Source: Isoetes taiwanensis (taxonomy: Eukaryota > Streptophyta > Lycopodiopsida > Isoetales > Isoetaceae). Taken from it: a DNA stretch of 64,000 nt. Under the pieces are notes generated by a model. It did not search any database. It was not told where the DNA came from and saw nothing but the letters and a program-made list of their open reading frames with translations. The number at the start of each line of letters is the position of its first letter. Position 1 is the first letter of the stretch. Location of the stretch: NCBI GenBank assembly GCA_021234155.1, contig JAJEKV010000011.1, forward strand, positions 23,676,101 through 23,740,100, written 5' to 3'. Both the position numbers and the translations under genes were made by a program. Below, one piece after another: positions 23,669 through 36,164 of this stretch.

Positions 23669-24210
23669 GTAAGGAAGTGCCACGTGTGCCACGTGTGCCA
23701 AGTGGGTGCCACCTAGGCCTAAGGGTATCAACATGCCACGTGTGCCAAGTGGGTGCCACCTAGGCCTAAGGGTATCAACATAATCTCAAAGTGTTATTAC
23801 ACATAATTACTCTGACTTGCCACCTAGGTGTAAGGAAGTGCCACGTGTGCCACGTGTGCCAAGTGGGTGCCACCTAGGCCTAAGGGTATCAACATAATCT
23901 CAAAGTGTTATTACACATAATTACTCTGACTTGCCACCTAGGTGTAAGGAAGTGCCACGTGTGCCACGTGTGCCAAGTGGGTGCCACCTAGGCCTAAGGG
24001 TATCAACATGCAACGTGTGCCAAGTGGGTGCCACCTAGGCCTAAGGGTATCAACATAATCTCAAAGTGTTATTACATATAATTACTCTGACTTGCCACCT
24101 AGGTGTAAGGAAGTGCCACGTGTGCCACGTTTGCCAAGTGGGTGCCACGTGTGCCAAGTGTGCCACCGTGTGCCAAGTGTGCCATGTGTGCCAAGTGGGT
24201 GTTTAGGATG
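23669..24210. repeat. CACGTG-rich satellite, right block
   Basis: Successive unit starts (GGAAGTGCCACGTG) fall at 23,673, 23,834, 23,948 and 24,109, giving steps of 161, 114 and 161 bp. The long steps contain a second copy of the 47-bp GTGCCAAGTGGGTGCC...ATCAACATG sub-block. The array ends in degenerate GTGCCAAGTGTGCC repeats. It is noncoding. Confidence 0.9.
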
Positions 24211-24429
24211 CAATTTGCTATTTCAGGAAGTGCATTGTTTAGGACTCATAAAATAAATTTGAATGGTCCTTGAAGAGTGTGCGACCAGACCCTAGTGAAC
24301 AGTAAATATTTCAGGCTAACCTTTATGATAGGAAGGTTATTGAAGCAAAAATTCTCAACACACATGAGTTGCTTTTGTTTCGAAAAGAATTTGAAAAAAG
24401 GCCCATAACAGTTGAATAGCATTGGTATT

Positions 24430-24550
24430 TGGTAAGCTCGGGCAGTTTCAACTTATATTGAAGTTCCAGCTTATATTGAAGTTCTGGCTATTAGGTAAGC
24501 TCGGGCAGTTCCAACTTATATTGAAGTTCCAGCTTATATTGAAGTTATGT
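24430..24550. repeat. Tandem duplication, about 65 bp
   Basis: Two copies of a GGTAAGCTCGGGCAGTT(T/C)C unit followed by AACTTATATTGAAGTTCCAG and a nested repeat of TTATATTGAAGTT. Confidence 0.8.
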
Positions 24551-24590
24551 GAATCCTCTAACAATTTACTCGAGATTTGATGCTCCCTAG

Positions 24591-25383
24591 CAGTGTTGTC
24601 ATGTACGTCCTGTACAAGTACGGTACTAGACGTACACAAGCGTACAGGACGCTTAGAAGACGTTCGGAGTTCAAAGTACGTTAAGTACGTTTTTTTGGTT
24701 TTGTTTAGTACGCGTACAGTACGTTGCGTACGTCTAGTACGTCTAGTACGTCTGCCAAATGTCCATTTGCCCATTTTTCATAGTTATGCTATCTGACCAT
24801 GGGCCTCGCTACCAGTGACAGAATCTCTTTGCACTCCTATTAAATATATATGAAATTGCAATTATTTATACAAAAAAAAGCCAAAGCCAAAGCCAAAGCC
24901 TCTTATTTAACAAAGCCAAAGCCTCTTATTTTTTAACAATTGCAATGAAAAAGCCATGTGTTGAATCACGAAAAACTTTTTTTAAAGCAAAGCCTTAGTT
25001 CACGTTGCTTTGCAATAAGGTACACAAGATATGTTGATTTTTTTTGCATGTTACTTTAGATAAAGATACTTTTGCATGCTCCAGGTCCCTAATTAACTTG
25101 CCAAATGATGTATTAGCTTGGTAAAAATGATGTATTTCACCCTAGCAATGGGCCTAAGGGGTGCAAGGAAAAGTAATGGCCATATTGTAAAAAGTTGCAT
25201 TTAGACATGTTTAGTACCTTATTAGGACGTTAAGTACGTCCCGTACAAGTACTTATGATAAGTACGGTACTTAAAAATTTTCAAAGAACTTTTGCAGTTT
25301 TTTTTCATGTACAGCACGTCTAGTACTTTCCATGAGGTACTGGACGTCCATAAAGGATACGTACGCGTACGTAAACAACACTG
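24591..25383. mobile_element. Nonautonomous hAT-like element (793 bp) with 8-bp TSD
   Basis: It begins CAGTGTTGTC and ends ACAACACTG. A perfect 8-bp duplication CTCCCTAG lies at 24583-24590 and 25384-25391. Both flanks inside the ends are packed with GTACGT/CGTACG motifs (for example ACGTCTAGTACGTCTAGTAC near 24,730). A middle portion holds AAGCCAAAGCC repeats. It shares terminal sequence with the 353-bp element at 12732-13084 and has no coding region. Confidence 0.9.
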
Positions 25384-25391
25384 CTCCCTAG

Positions 25392-25780
25392 CAACCATGT
25401 CTGTATGAATTTTGACTAATGGAAATGTTCATGTCTGTATGAATTTTGACTAATATCAGAATAACAAAATAACAAGCAAATATGAGAACAACAAAAATCT
25501 GAGAATTACTAAAATATGAGAACAACAAAGCTGAGCTGAGCTGAGCTATAGTCATATGTAGATTCAAAGCTTAGGATTAAGAGTATTTATCCTTGTTTGA
25601 GCAAATCTGAGCAATTATGATAAATGAAAATCTGAGAGCAATTCTCAGCAAACATTTATCTGAGTCAACAGTATGAATCCATTGAGATAGTTGTGACCTG
25701 CAACAAGTGAAAGGTATCAATGGAAATGATGTCTAAAATAGTAACCTTACATTCAACTAACATTACAAAATGTACGTGCA
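25392..25780. other. Noncoding stretch
   Basis: AT-rich with a short GAGCTGAGCTGAGCT run and duplicated ATGTCTGTATGAATTTTGAC words. Probably the 3' flank of the minus-strand gene to the right. Confidence 0.45.
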
Positions 25781-27664
25781 GGGTGTTAGTCTTCATCATC
25801 TGATAATACATCTGGTAGATTGTCCAAGATCTTCTCACTATCAGCCTCTCTGAGTGTGTATACAGTCTTGCCCTTCACTCGGTGTTTTGCTTGTGGCATG
25901 TCCACTTTAATTGCACAAATTTGGGTTGCATAAACTATCGCCTTTGGCTCATTAGAGCATAAAATATAGCTTGTACGTGATCTTGGTACCTTTTCAAAAT
26001 AAGTACCTTCAAGAAGTTCCTCTCCTCTATAAAATGTTTGTCCATTTAACTCAAAGTCTTCCTCCACAACATACTTAGTCTTTGTGCATAGTACCATCCA
26101 AAATAGTGCACCCTCTTCATTATCCTTTGGAGCTACCACAGCAAACGTATCACCTACTATTACGGCATCACTCAACATGGCTGACCCTGAAGAGAAAATT
26201 GTTCTTTTGGATTTTATGTGAGCTCAAATTCATCGCCTAGAACCTTGCTAGGTTCAATAACTACAAGCTTCCAATCATATACATACTCTTTGTTCATACA
26301 TTTACCCCATTGAGCATCAAGGCAATTTGCACAAAAGCATGACAAACACCTTACCTGCAATTGGGTAGGGCATTCTGGATTAAATGCATGAACAGAATGG
26401 ATGTTTCGTGTGTCCTCCACCGCCTCTCTCTGCCCAAAGGTTGTTTCTATTCACCCCCACCACTTCCCAAAACCATCTTCGTCTTGGCTTCTTGTTCACA
26501 CTAGATGATGGAGCCCCGATGAGAAGCTCTCCCTAGCTATCTTCACTATATCTGCCGACGCTCTATTTTCGGATCTTGTCTGTCTCTTCATCAATTCCCT
26601 CAACCATCTCTTCAATTCTGCAGCTTTTCCATCATGCTCCCCTTTCCCATGGTTGGAACAAAAAGGTTCCACATCATCTGTATATGTGTGGCATGTGCAT
26701 ACCTTCCGACAAAGTAAAAGGTCTTGCTTGCCTTAAACCGAGATGTCGCTCCATCCGAAAAGACCCAATGTTTATTTGGATCCATTCCTTGTTGTTGCAT
26801 AAATTCATAATGCATCATAAATGCATCTTTGAACAAACAAAGTATCATGCTTTGTGTCATCCGATATATAATAATGGGTATCCTTCATCACATCATTTGA
26901 TACGGGATCTACAAAGTATGTAATATGCACTAAGATAGTAACTTTGTTTGCTAGTCCAATATGCGATTGGACCTGATTTTGTAGCCGATACTAAAGTTCT
27001 CAAAGAAAATCTACAACCGACAAAAGAGTACCCGGTGGAAGATTTTCCAAAGAACTCCTTAAATTGCTTGGCCTCGCCACTTATGCCCTCAAACTATGCA
27101 AAGGAAATTTAGCCAACTGTCAATTAACTTGTGTACTAAAGCTCATGCCTCGGTTTCTTTCCACAAACGCTTCAGTATTTTCTTTGGCTTTCCCCACTTA
27201 TCTTTTCCACCTTCTTCATAATCCCAGTACTCCCAACTAACAGATCCTTCAGTTGCTAACTCTAGTGGACATATGGATAGCTGGGATATACCACAATTAG
27301 TGCAAACTCCATCTATGCAATCTTTTTTGTGGAATTCCTGGTTCTCCTCCTTTGCACAAAGAATAGACTGCCACAACTCTGTAGTTGTCTTATATTTCTT
27401 TCTCTTGGCAAAACAAGCTTCTCCCACATCTCCCACATGATGACATACATCACATGTACAATTGCAAGGATTCACATGTTGATTTCTCAATCTATTAAAG
27501 CCATCTAAAAGCATTTGCAACCGCACGTGATGTATGCAACAACAAGAGTTAAATTGCTTCAATTTCAATACGTACCATGGCTTTAATTTCTCAAAAGCCC
27601 TTTGGCGGATCTTCACTGCCGGATATTGCTCTTTGAATTTGAGGAACATTTCTGACTGGATAAT

Positions 27665-28257
27665 AACAACAATAGTAATCAGTTTACATGCATGATGTCT
27701 TAGGTGCAAAACTAAGACTTCACAATGACTAACTACAACTAGAACTGAATCTATTGCACCTAAAACAGTCTGGTCAGGTTTGTGGCATCTACGACTACTA
27801 CTATTTGGTAAGTTGTAACTATCACCTAACCTGGACCTGCACCTGAAATTGCCACCTGCTACTGTCACCTAAAACTGCCAACTAGAACTAACACCTGCAA
27901 CTTGCAACTGCCACCTGCAACTGTCACCTGCAACTTCAGACTATGACCTGCAACTATCTCTAAAACTACGGCCTTTAAGTGCAAGGTAAGTCCATAACAT
28001 GTCACACTGTAACCTGTAACTTGGACTGCAACCTGCAAATGCATACTGTAACATGGAACTAAAACATAAGTTACTACTATGGTTGGGACTCCAACTTGCA
28101 AGTATCTCACAACTACATAGTGCCTAAATCATTTAGGAAAATTAGCAAACACCATTCATCAAACACATATATTTGAGTTCAATCTAACCAAATAAAATAC
28201 ATCAAACATGCTACCAAAACTTTGGAAACAAGTAAGCGCAAAATAAGGCAATAAACT
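27665..28257 (-). other. Intron of the transposase-like gene with CAACTTGCAACTGCCACC-type low-complexity repeats
   Basis: On the minus strand the donor reads ACACAG before GTTAGT and the acceptor TTATCCAG before TCAGAA. Joining them is consistent with the family's peptide order. The inside is rich in AGTTGCAGGTGACAG-like repeats. Confidence 0.6.
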
Positions 28258-28342
28258 AACCTGTGTATCTTCCAGATAATGAGTTGCATGCTCCTCTTTA
28301 ACATTCTTCTCCAACCTTTTATATCTCACGTCTTTTACATTT

Positions 28343-29104
28343 GGCGAGACCCTTGGCTGAATCTCCTCAGCGTTTGAAACGATGTTGGAAAGAGCATTGC
28401 ACTACATGGTTTGCACGTTGGGCTGTGCAACCAGAGCACTGCCTGATGCTTGCCAGTTCTGATCCTGAGCTTTTGCAACAATATCTTAATGGTCGTTTTT
28501 CTCAAAAGATATGGGACGCAGTTACTTTGGCCCAAGTGAAAACTGGTCATTATCATGCACACATAAATCCCACTTTGGCACCAGGGCCCCAAGCTTATTT
28601 GCTTGCTTCATTGTCCAGGAACAAGCTTGTAGCTATTGCATCAATTCGCACGGGGTCCCACAGGCTACGGATTGAGACAGGTAGATGGGAGCGGCCGCAA
28701 TTGCCGCGAGAAGCGAGACTATGTGCCTGTTGCCAGTTACAGGTTATTGAAGATGAAAGCCATACTCTTCTGAGTTGCCCTACTTTTGAGATAGTCCGGA
28801 ATCATTTTTCGACCTTAGCATTCCATTCCACGCTTCCACAACTTCTCAGCGCACCATCTGTGCATGACTTGGCATTATACATACTTGAGGTTCTAGATAA
28901 ACGTCTGCAATTACTGAGCCCTCAGTAGTCATTATCTAAGCTTGTCTAGTATCATCATTACTGCAAAGGTTTTTCCCTTGAAAACCTTTCGAGGCAGGGG
29001 TTTTTTAATCCTAGTAGTAATGATTGTACTAGCCCATTGTATGGGTCCCATGACCTATTGGTCTTCGTGGACGTTAAAAAAACTATTCTATTCTATTCTA
29101 TTGT
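28343..29104 (+). mobile_element. 5'-truncated LINE copy inside the transposase-like gene
   Basis: An open frame to 28,928 encodes the C-terminal end of LINE ORF2, with IRTGSHRLRIETGRW, a zinc-finger-like CACCQ...H...CP and a terminal leucine-rich part. The 3' UTR carries a hairpin (AAAGGTTTTCCC... near 28,970) and a tail of TATTC repeats. The flanking duplication is ATTT (28339-28342 and 29105-29108). Removing the element rejoins the minus-strand frame FWDIN with VKDVR exactly. Confidence 0.88.
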
Positions 29105-29724
29105 ATTTATGTCCCAAAAATTCTGGACCAACTCAATAATATCATTTCCAATTGAATCGATCCTCTTTGACCTTTTATAAAACACCCATCCAGTTTTATT
29201 AGTGACTATCTCCTTGTGTTTATCCCTTGCAATCGCAATATTTCTTGGATGGATTCCCAAAACTTTTCCCAAACTTCTCTTACTAACAATTTCACTGGTG
29301 CAACCTTGTCCAATAGACATCGCAAGTACACTCTGCTTTGCAGCCATAGAATCTGTACGAGTAGAAGATTTTACCGACTGGATATTTTCTCTAATATTAT
29401 CAATTAAATGGTTCTTCACCTCCATATTCCTGAATTGGTCATCAAGAAACTCTGCAACTTCCTTTTGCTTCATGAACTCCTTTAGAACTTCTCTCTTTGC
29501 TTCGCTGTCCATTCGAGAAGTTTTTCTCACAAAGAAGAGTACTAAACTAGCTACAATCTTATTCTTTTGAATTTTACTATGGCTGGTACTAGTAGAACCC
29601 TCTTGCATAATAGTCATCAATTCCTGTTTTCTACGTTTTCTCTGCATTCTTTTTTTCAAAGTTTCCTGCTCTGTTGTTCTCTTTCTTTTCCTTTTGGAAT
29701 TGTCTGTTGTATCTTCCATCACTA

Positions 29725-32700
29725 GATATAATTATCAGAAGAATGGAGAAGTAACAGAGGCTTACCGGTTACCGGCCTAATGTCATGTTTGCAAAAATAA
29801 ACCGTGATGCCAAAATCAATTAATTACTCAAAGATAGAAACCAACGAGGATTCTTTCTCGATATACATCCCGAAATCTCCGTTCCACCTAGTAAATGCGG
29901 TGCTTTCATTTCATTAGTTCTCCTCAACGCTTAGGAAGTTAAAATGTAATACGTAAAGAAAATCAAACTATGTATAAAAAGATAGGTTTATCAGGTTATA
30001 TGGTTTGCATCAAGAGGGTCTTGATTCATGGGATCATCCTCTATCCTCCCGGTCAAGCATTGAGACCTATCCGACAGCACCGAGTTTGCTTGGGATCTGA
30101 ACTTTGGGTTCGAGGTTCTTGGAAAATTTTAAAAAATTTTCTACGCATGATAAGCTGCCATAAAAGGCCAAAAGAATTAGTAAGGAACCAGGCCACTTCT
30201 TTAACTATTTTGGGGACAAGGAGGACAAGCTAATCGAACTAATTATAGTGTGCTTCATCCAAAAGTGCCATGTTTCGACTCCCATGTTAGTTCAATGTCC
30301 CAAGATTGCTAATTATGGAATCAAAGATACAAAAGGCATTTTAACTCCCAGCTTCACAATAATATTCAAACATGTATACTAAACCATGAACTGACATGGA
30401 TACTAAACTATAAACATATTCTCCCTATGAACAGCAGCATTTTATACTTACATTCATGAAGAGGCTTCGCAGAATTCAAAAACTTGGCAATAATAAACCC
30501 ACTTATGACAAATCACTCTATGGCAAACATCTATTGAATGCAATGTCTAAAAATAAAACAAAATAGGGTCATTTATGGTGCATTTTGCCAAACTTCCGTG
30601 ATGCGCCTATTGGATGTAGTGCGCTATGTAGATGAATGTAGCAACAACTACCCGCTTGTTTTGTCTTCACAAAGATCGCATTGTTAGAGTTCTATTTCCC
30701 TCAGGAGGCTATGGTGCGGTGCATATGCAGCCATAGGTAGAGCCGGGTCTAATTCAGTAGTGTATATGAAGTTTGATCATAAAAGAGAGGAGCCAAGCTT
30801 CTGAGAAAAGTTACAACCGTAATACTCATTGCAAAGTCAGTTGCTATGCTCTTTTGGACATGTGTGCCATATGTAGCCACCTTTTTACCATAGTATCAAG
30901 AACTCCACTTTGAAAAATGCACTACTTTTGTTTCGCAATCTAAGCTCTATGTAAGAACATATGCATAGACATGAGAAATAATAAAGCACGAAAACTAATT
31001 ATCTCATCTTACATTGAACTCAATGTTGTATTTAATAATCGCCAGATTAGCCTTCCATTTTTTTATAATGCACACACTAAGGTAGGAACCTGCAAAGAAA
31101 CAAATGCGCTTAGCATGTGATCATGCCCAAATGCTCTAACAAAAATATCATTTTGCATGAAAGAAAAAAATAGAAAAATTCAGAATGGGCATAAAGGATG
31201 GACAGAAAGATGTCTTTGTAAGCCTGCGGCTAGTTCCTCGGCTGCTCAAAATTAAATGTTGTTGCAACATCCATGCCATGTTCACCTAAGCTTCCTTACA
31301 ACTTATTCCTTCACTCTAAGCCCGGATCTATAACTCCCTTGTACTTTAATGGAAACCAAGCCAGCCATCTACAAAACAGAGGGCTCAGAATAATTCTGGT
31401 CGGGCTGAGTAGCGGCTGAAATCTAAAGTATACCGCTTCCACGCCCAAACAAACAAGTAAAACAGCAAGTAAAAGGAAATGCTGGCTACACAAAACGGAT
31501 GTGACATTGTATGTGTAAAGAAGTTAGTCCAATCCAAGAAGGGAACTATGTAAAGAACCATTTGTAAAGCAACTCCAGAGAGAAAAGGGCTAATTATTGC
31601 TATGGAGGAAGCTATTGCTGCCTATTTTCTCTCGCCATATATTTGAAGTCGCGGATGAAAACACAAAAGACAATAATATGTATAATGCCAAGGGAGCACA
31701 ATTGAGCCATATTAAAATTCTGTAAAAGCAAGAAATACCGCCCCTCGTGACATGGGAAGGACACCGGGTTGCACTCCAGATCGCTAGGGGTCAAATCCCA
31801 AATCGCACGCGAATAAGGTGGTTGTAAGCGCAGCCCAACCGAGCAATGTAGTGTGGTGTGGTCACATATCTGCTTGATGTCGCCTAGTGTCGCCGCTAAA
31901 ATATCACCTATCTATCTAAAATAAAGTAAATTATGCCAAGAGAAACATCCTTATGGCCACAAATTTTTAACATCACTTTCTAACAAGAAAGGATTTCGTA
32001 AGCAATGAGATTAAAAACAAAGATTTTCATGCATTATCTCTATGCATCTCTTTATCTCACGTGGAAATAAAAAAAAAAGGTTGGATAATCCAAATCCATG
32101 TTTGCATACCTCATTCATAAAACACCGCTTTGAATGCCTTTTGTATCAATACTTTCTCCTTTAGCTAGTAAGAATAATGAATGCCGAAAAGTCGCTCTCG
32201 TCGTGAAAAATGCTAGTTTAAAGTAATCAAGGACTTTTGATCCGATAACCTTACTCGCACATAAACTCTTCCTTTAAAGAAATCCATTTCTCGAAATCGC
32301 TTTCGCTTAACCCTCGCAGTGCATCTCTACATTTCATCCAAACTCTAAATGAAATGGACGATTAAGAGAGTATGCCATGTATATATACAAATACCAGCTT
32401 CTGGCGCCGAGAGAATCGGGTTGTGGGATCCTCCTCGGGCCATTTCAAAAGCTCGATGCTATCATTGACGGTGGAGGATGCCAAAATGTCTCTCGATATG
32501 TTCTCGTGGAAATTTTATGAGCAAGAAAATCCAACCGGCCCAGAAACGCTTTTGCTATCCTGGGTAAAACTAAATCCAATAGGTTGAGTGTGCCTCACTG
32601 GGTCGATTCCCTTTGGAAAGTGGCAGCATTTCAGTACCCCTCGACCGCCATCGCCCTCAAACCTCGTGGAAAGGAAAGCGCAGAGGAGGAAAGATCCGGA

Positions 32701-34380
32701 AAGATGAAAGCCATAGCCCCGGGCCCCGGGTGTTGAGCATCATGTCTTCGCAAAGCAAATGATTTGAACCTCGTGAAGGTAGGAGAGAAAAAACATACCA
32801 TCAAAATAGTCCCGCGAGGCGGAGAGGGAACGTCGCTGCGGCGCTATATGCGTATGCTCCTGCTAATGTTCCAACACCTTTCCATTTTAAAAAAGAAGAT
32901 AAGGCTTAAGAACATAATTGAATAACAAGAACAACAATGTAGAACAAAGAGTCTGAAACAACTCCAGACTGTATTACAAGCTGCCATTGACGTTAACAAG
33001 AGCATGTCTCCCATCCAACAGAGCAGGTGTGCCAACAATATACACTCCAATTACAAATCAAGTTAAAACAGAAATCCAGCAAAACGTCACAACATGTTCA
33101 TTTGCCCTGTCTGCAAACAAGCATAGGAATGTGCTTGCAAGAAGCTTGTTAGAACTACCTGTATGGAAGTCAAGAAGGAAAAATGAAAATTCAAATAGAA
33201 GACCATGAATCATGCCCACTACAATAACCTTGCAGCATGCACGCATCTTCTCAATGAACCCACAAATTCACCTACTAGAATTGGCCAACATAAGGAAGGG
33301 CAGTCGTTGGAGCAATATCCTTATCCTCAGAAATTGGAGGCCTGGCTATGGCGGCAGAGGGTTGGCCTATAAAACAATTTCACCAACAACCATAGTCATA
33401 GAACGAACACACAAGGTTTGGCCTAGCCACAACCACCGCCTTCACAAGCTTAAGAGCCATCGCTATTTCCTTTCATGATGTATGCATTGAATCTGCTAAG
33501 GAGACAATTCTATTCTAACAAACAAACGCGGAAACAAAGTATAAACATTGGAAGTGACAAAGATAAATAATTTTAGAGCAACCTCCACAACTTAAATGAA
33601 AGAGGTTATTTCTAGTTGTTATATGTGGTGATATGATTGTTGGCCATGGAAATCTACACATTCATGTGTAACGAAGTAATAATGAGATATGGAGAAGAAT
33701 TTTGATCATTATGATGGTGTGTCTATGCCACTATGTTAAATGCTGGGTTGGAAACAGAATTTGCTGGTTGTAAAAATATATAAGCATGACTCCAATAGAT
33801 AGTTGCAATTCCTATCTCTGTTTGCTTCACTACAATGAATAATGACTCCTAATTTTCCTTCATTACATATGGATAGCCACGTTCCATTACAATGTACATG
33901 GAGTGACACGGTTAACCTTGAGGATTGCAAAATATTGCATTGAAGATCTTGTAGTCATATTTTTCAATATGCAATAAACAACCATGGTAACGATGAAGTT
34001 CAAACCAATTTGTACAAATCCAAATAAAAGCCTGAGAATGATGGCTTCATCAATTCCACATGCTCTTATATATCTAATACTGTTATTGGATACAGCTCTT
34101 TGGTTTTCATGCAGAATGTCCATCAGTAACATCTTTGTAACCGTTGATCCAATGTACTTGCATCCAATATTTTGAATGCTCCAACTATATCGGCACACAA
34201 TACTTGAATATTTGAAATACGGGTGCCTTGTGTTACTTAACAGAATTGCTAAGTGTAAGCTAAATGGGCTATCCAGAAGAGTCGGCCAAATGAACTATCC
34301 AGAAGAGTTAGTGGTGTAGAAAACATTAGTTCGAATATGAAATTCAGTTAATATTGCTTAGTTCAAATCATAGCTTCAAA
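29725..34380. other. Noncoding stretch
   Basis: Predominantly AT-rich with only short frames. A plus-strand frame at 32372-32587 (ending LLLSWVKLNPIG) and a minus-strand frame at 33887-34198 have no recognisable motif. A B-box-like GGGTCAAATCCC occurs near 31,790 without a matching A box. I see no supported gene. Confidence 0.45.
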
Positions 34381-34386
34381 ACAATC

Positions 34387-36160
34387 TACATTTTTGAAGC
34401 ATAAGAATGCCAACTTGTCCCAAAACACCTTTTTTTCCTGATGATGGCTTGCCATTTCACACTCCATAATGGACCCAATACTAATCTGCTCTTTTTAAGA
34501 GAATATTCTTACACCTAAGTACAATAAAGTGCAACTACAATAGAGACAAAACAATATAAATACCTATTATATGCTCCTTTAGACCATCTCCACGCATAGA
34601 GAAGGCAATAATGGAAGATGTCAAAGTACATTGAAGCTAGTTGACATTTTTCAGACTCAATGTCATAATTTGTCAATGCAATGGACCCAAAGGCACACTG
34701 TAATCATGTAATAGCCAGCTCCTCAGACAACTTATGGTGGATAATGAGGACATATCCAACTCTATTTGCTGAATTCCTCTGCAATCTGCAAGGTATGCAG
34801 TGCTATTTCAATCTGTGAAAAAAATGTGAAAAAAATTAGCTTATGTGTGCAAACCATGCTACAAAACGATGTCTGTTCATAATTGATGTGTGATTATTCC
34901 AGAGACATATTAGCAACAATTTGGAAAAGCTAATGCAGTATTTAGATCATAAGTTAAGTTCAATACCAGCCGTTGTAAGAAATTTCAAAGACGTTTCCAC
35001 CTCATCTAGAAACACAATAAGGATAGCAAATTACATCGAGCATACTAATTCCAAGCAAAATTCAAGGAAATCTATTGTACCTTACATATAGGGCCTGAGC
35101 TTTTTAGAAATATGTCATTGAAATCTATCTCTTGGAGCAAAATGCTTCACAAATGGCGAAGGCCATTATTCTGCCAGTTGGATCTTCCTCTTACCATGTT
35201 AAGCCAGTCACCACAAAAGCTTTGGCGAGATAACATCATATCACACTCTACCCACTTATAATGTAGTTCCAAACATAACATGGGTCTACATTTTTGAAGC
35301 ATAAGAATGGCAACCTGTCCCAAAATACCTTTTTTTCCCGATGATGACTTGCCATTTCACACTCCATAATGGACCCAATACTAATACGTTCTTTTTAAGA
35401 GAATATTCTTACACCTAAGTACAATAAAGTGCAACTACAATAGAGACAAAACAATATAAATACCTATTATATGCTCCTTTAGACCATCTCAATGCAGAGA
35501 GAAGGCAATAATGAAAGGCATTGAAGCTAGTTGACATTTTTCAAACTCAATGTACGTAATTTGTCAATGCAATGGACCCAAAGGCACACTGTAATCATGT
35601 AATAGCCAGCTCCTCAAACAACTTATGGTGGATAATGAGGACATAGCCAACTCTATTTACTGAATTCCTCTGCAATCTGCAAGTGCATACCATTTCAATC
35701 TGTGAAAAAAATTAGCTTTATGTGTGCAAACCATGCTACAAAACCATCGCTGTTCATAATTGATGTATGATTATTCCAGAGACATATTAGCAACAATTTG
35801 GAAAAGCTAATGAAGTATTTAGATTTCATAAGTTGAGTTCAATAGCAGCCGTTGTAAGAAACTTCAAAGACGTTTCCACCTCATCTAGAAACACAATAAG
35901 GATAGGAAATTACATCGAGCATACTATTGCCAAGCAAAATTCAAGGAAATCTAGTGTACCTTACATATAGGCCTGAGCTTTTTAGAAATATGTCATTGAA
36001 ATCTATCTGTTGGAGCAGAATGCTCCACAAATGGCGGAGGCCATTATTCTGCCAGTTGGATCTTCCTCTTACCATGTTAAGCCAGTCACCACAAAAGCTT
36101 TGGCGATATAACATCATATCACACTCTACCCACTTATAATGTAGTTCCAAACATAACATG
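34387..36160. repeat. Tandem duplication, about 0.89 kb units
   Basis: Two adjacent copies (about 34387-35286 and 35287-36160) run from TACATTTTTGAAGCATAAG to CCACTTATAATGTAGTTCC. They differ by scattered substitutions and small indels. Short frames in each copy (for example MSLKSICWSRMLHKW) are not recognised. Confidence 0.88.
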
Positions 36161-36164
36161 GGGC

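Larger units (their letters stand above)
25786..29722 (-). pseudogene. Degraded RNase-H-fold-like transposase gene, split by a LINE
   Basis: Minus-strand blocks line up as one long protein. They are: a lysine/arginine-rich N-terminus (29722-29109) with VLGIHPRNIAIARDKHK and ending VQNFWDIN; then, beyond the LINE, VKDVRYKRLEKNVKEEHA to a donor near 28,258. After an intron comes an exon from 27,664 (SEMFLKFKEQYPAVKI, KLKPWYV, a cysteine/histidine-rich CNCTCDVCHHVGD). A frame-broken stretch (27,145-26,870) retains HKWRGQ and VDF-like residues. Then follow KHWVFSDGATSRFKASKTFY (26860-26612), RCLSCFCANCLDAQWGKC and an acidic C-terminus (26178-25786). The spaced VDF and SDGA motifs resemble multicopy eukaryotic genes with an FSDGxxxQFK motif, thought to be transposases. 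I do not know the formal superfamily name. Multiple stops show it is inactive. Confidence 0.65.

Noticed and set aside
31740-31830. B-box-like GGGTCAAATCCC
   Set aside because: No A box at a proper distance, so neither a tRNA nor a SINE is supported.
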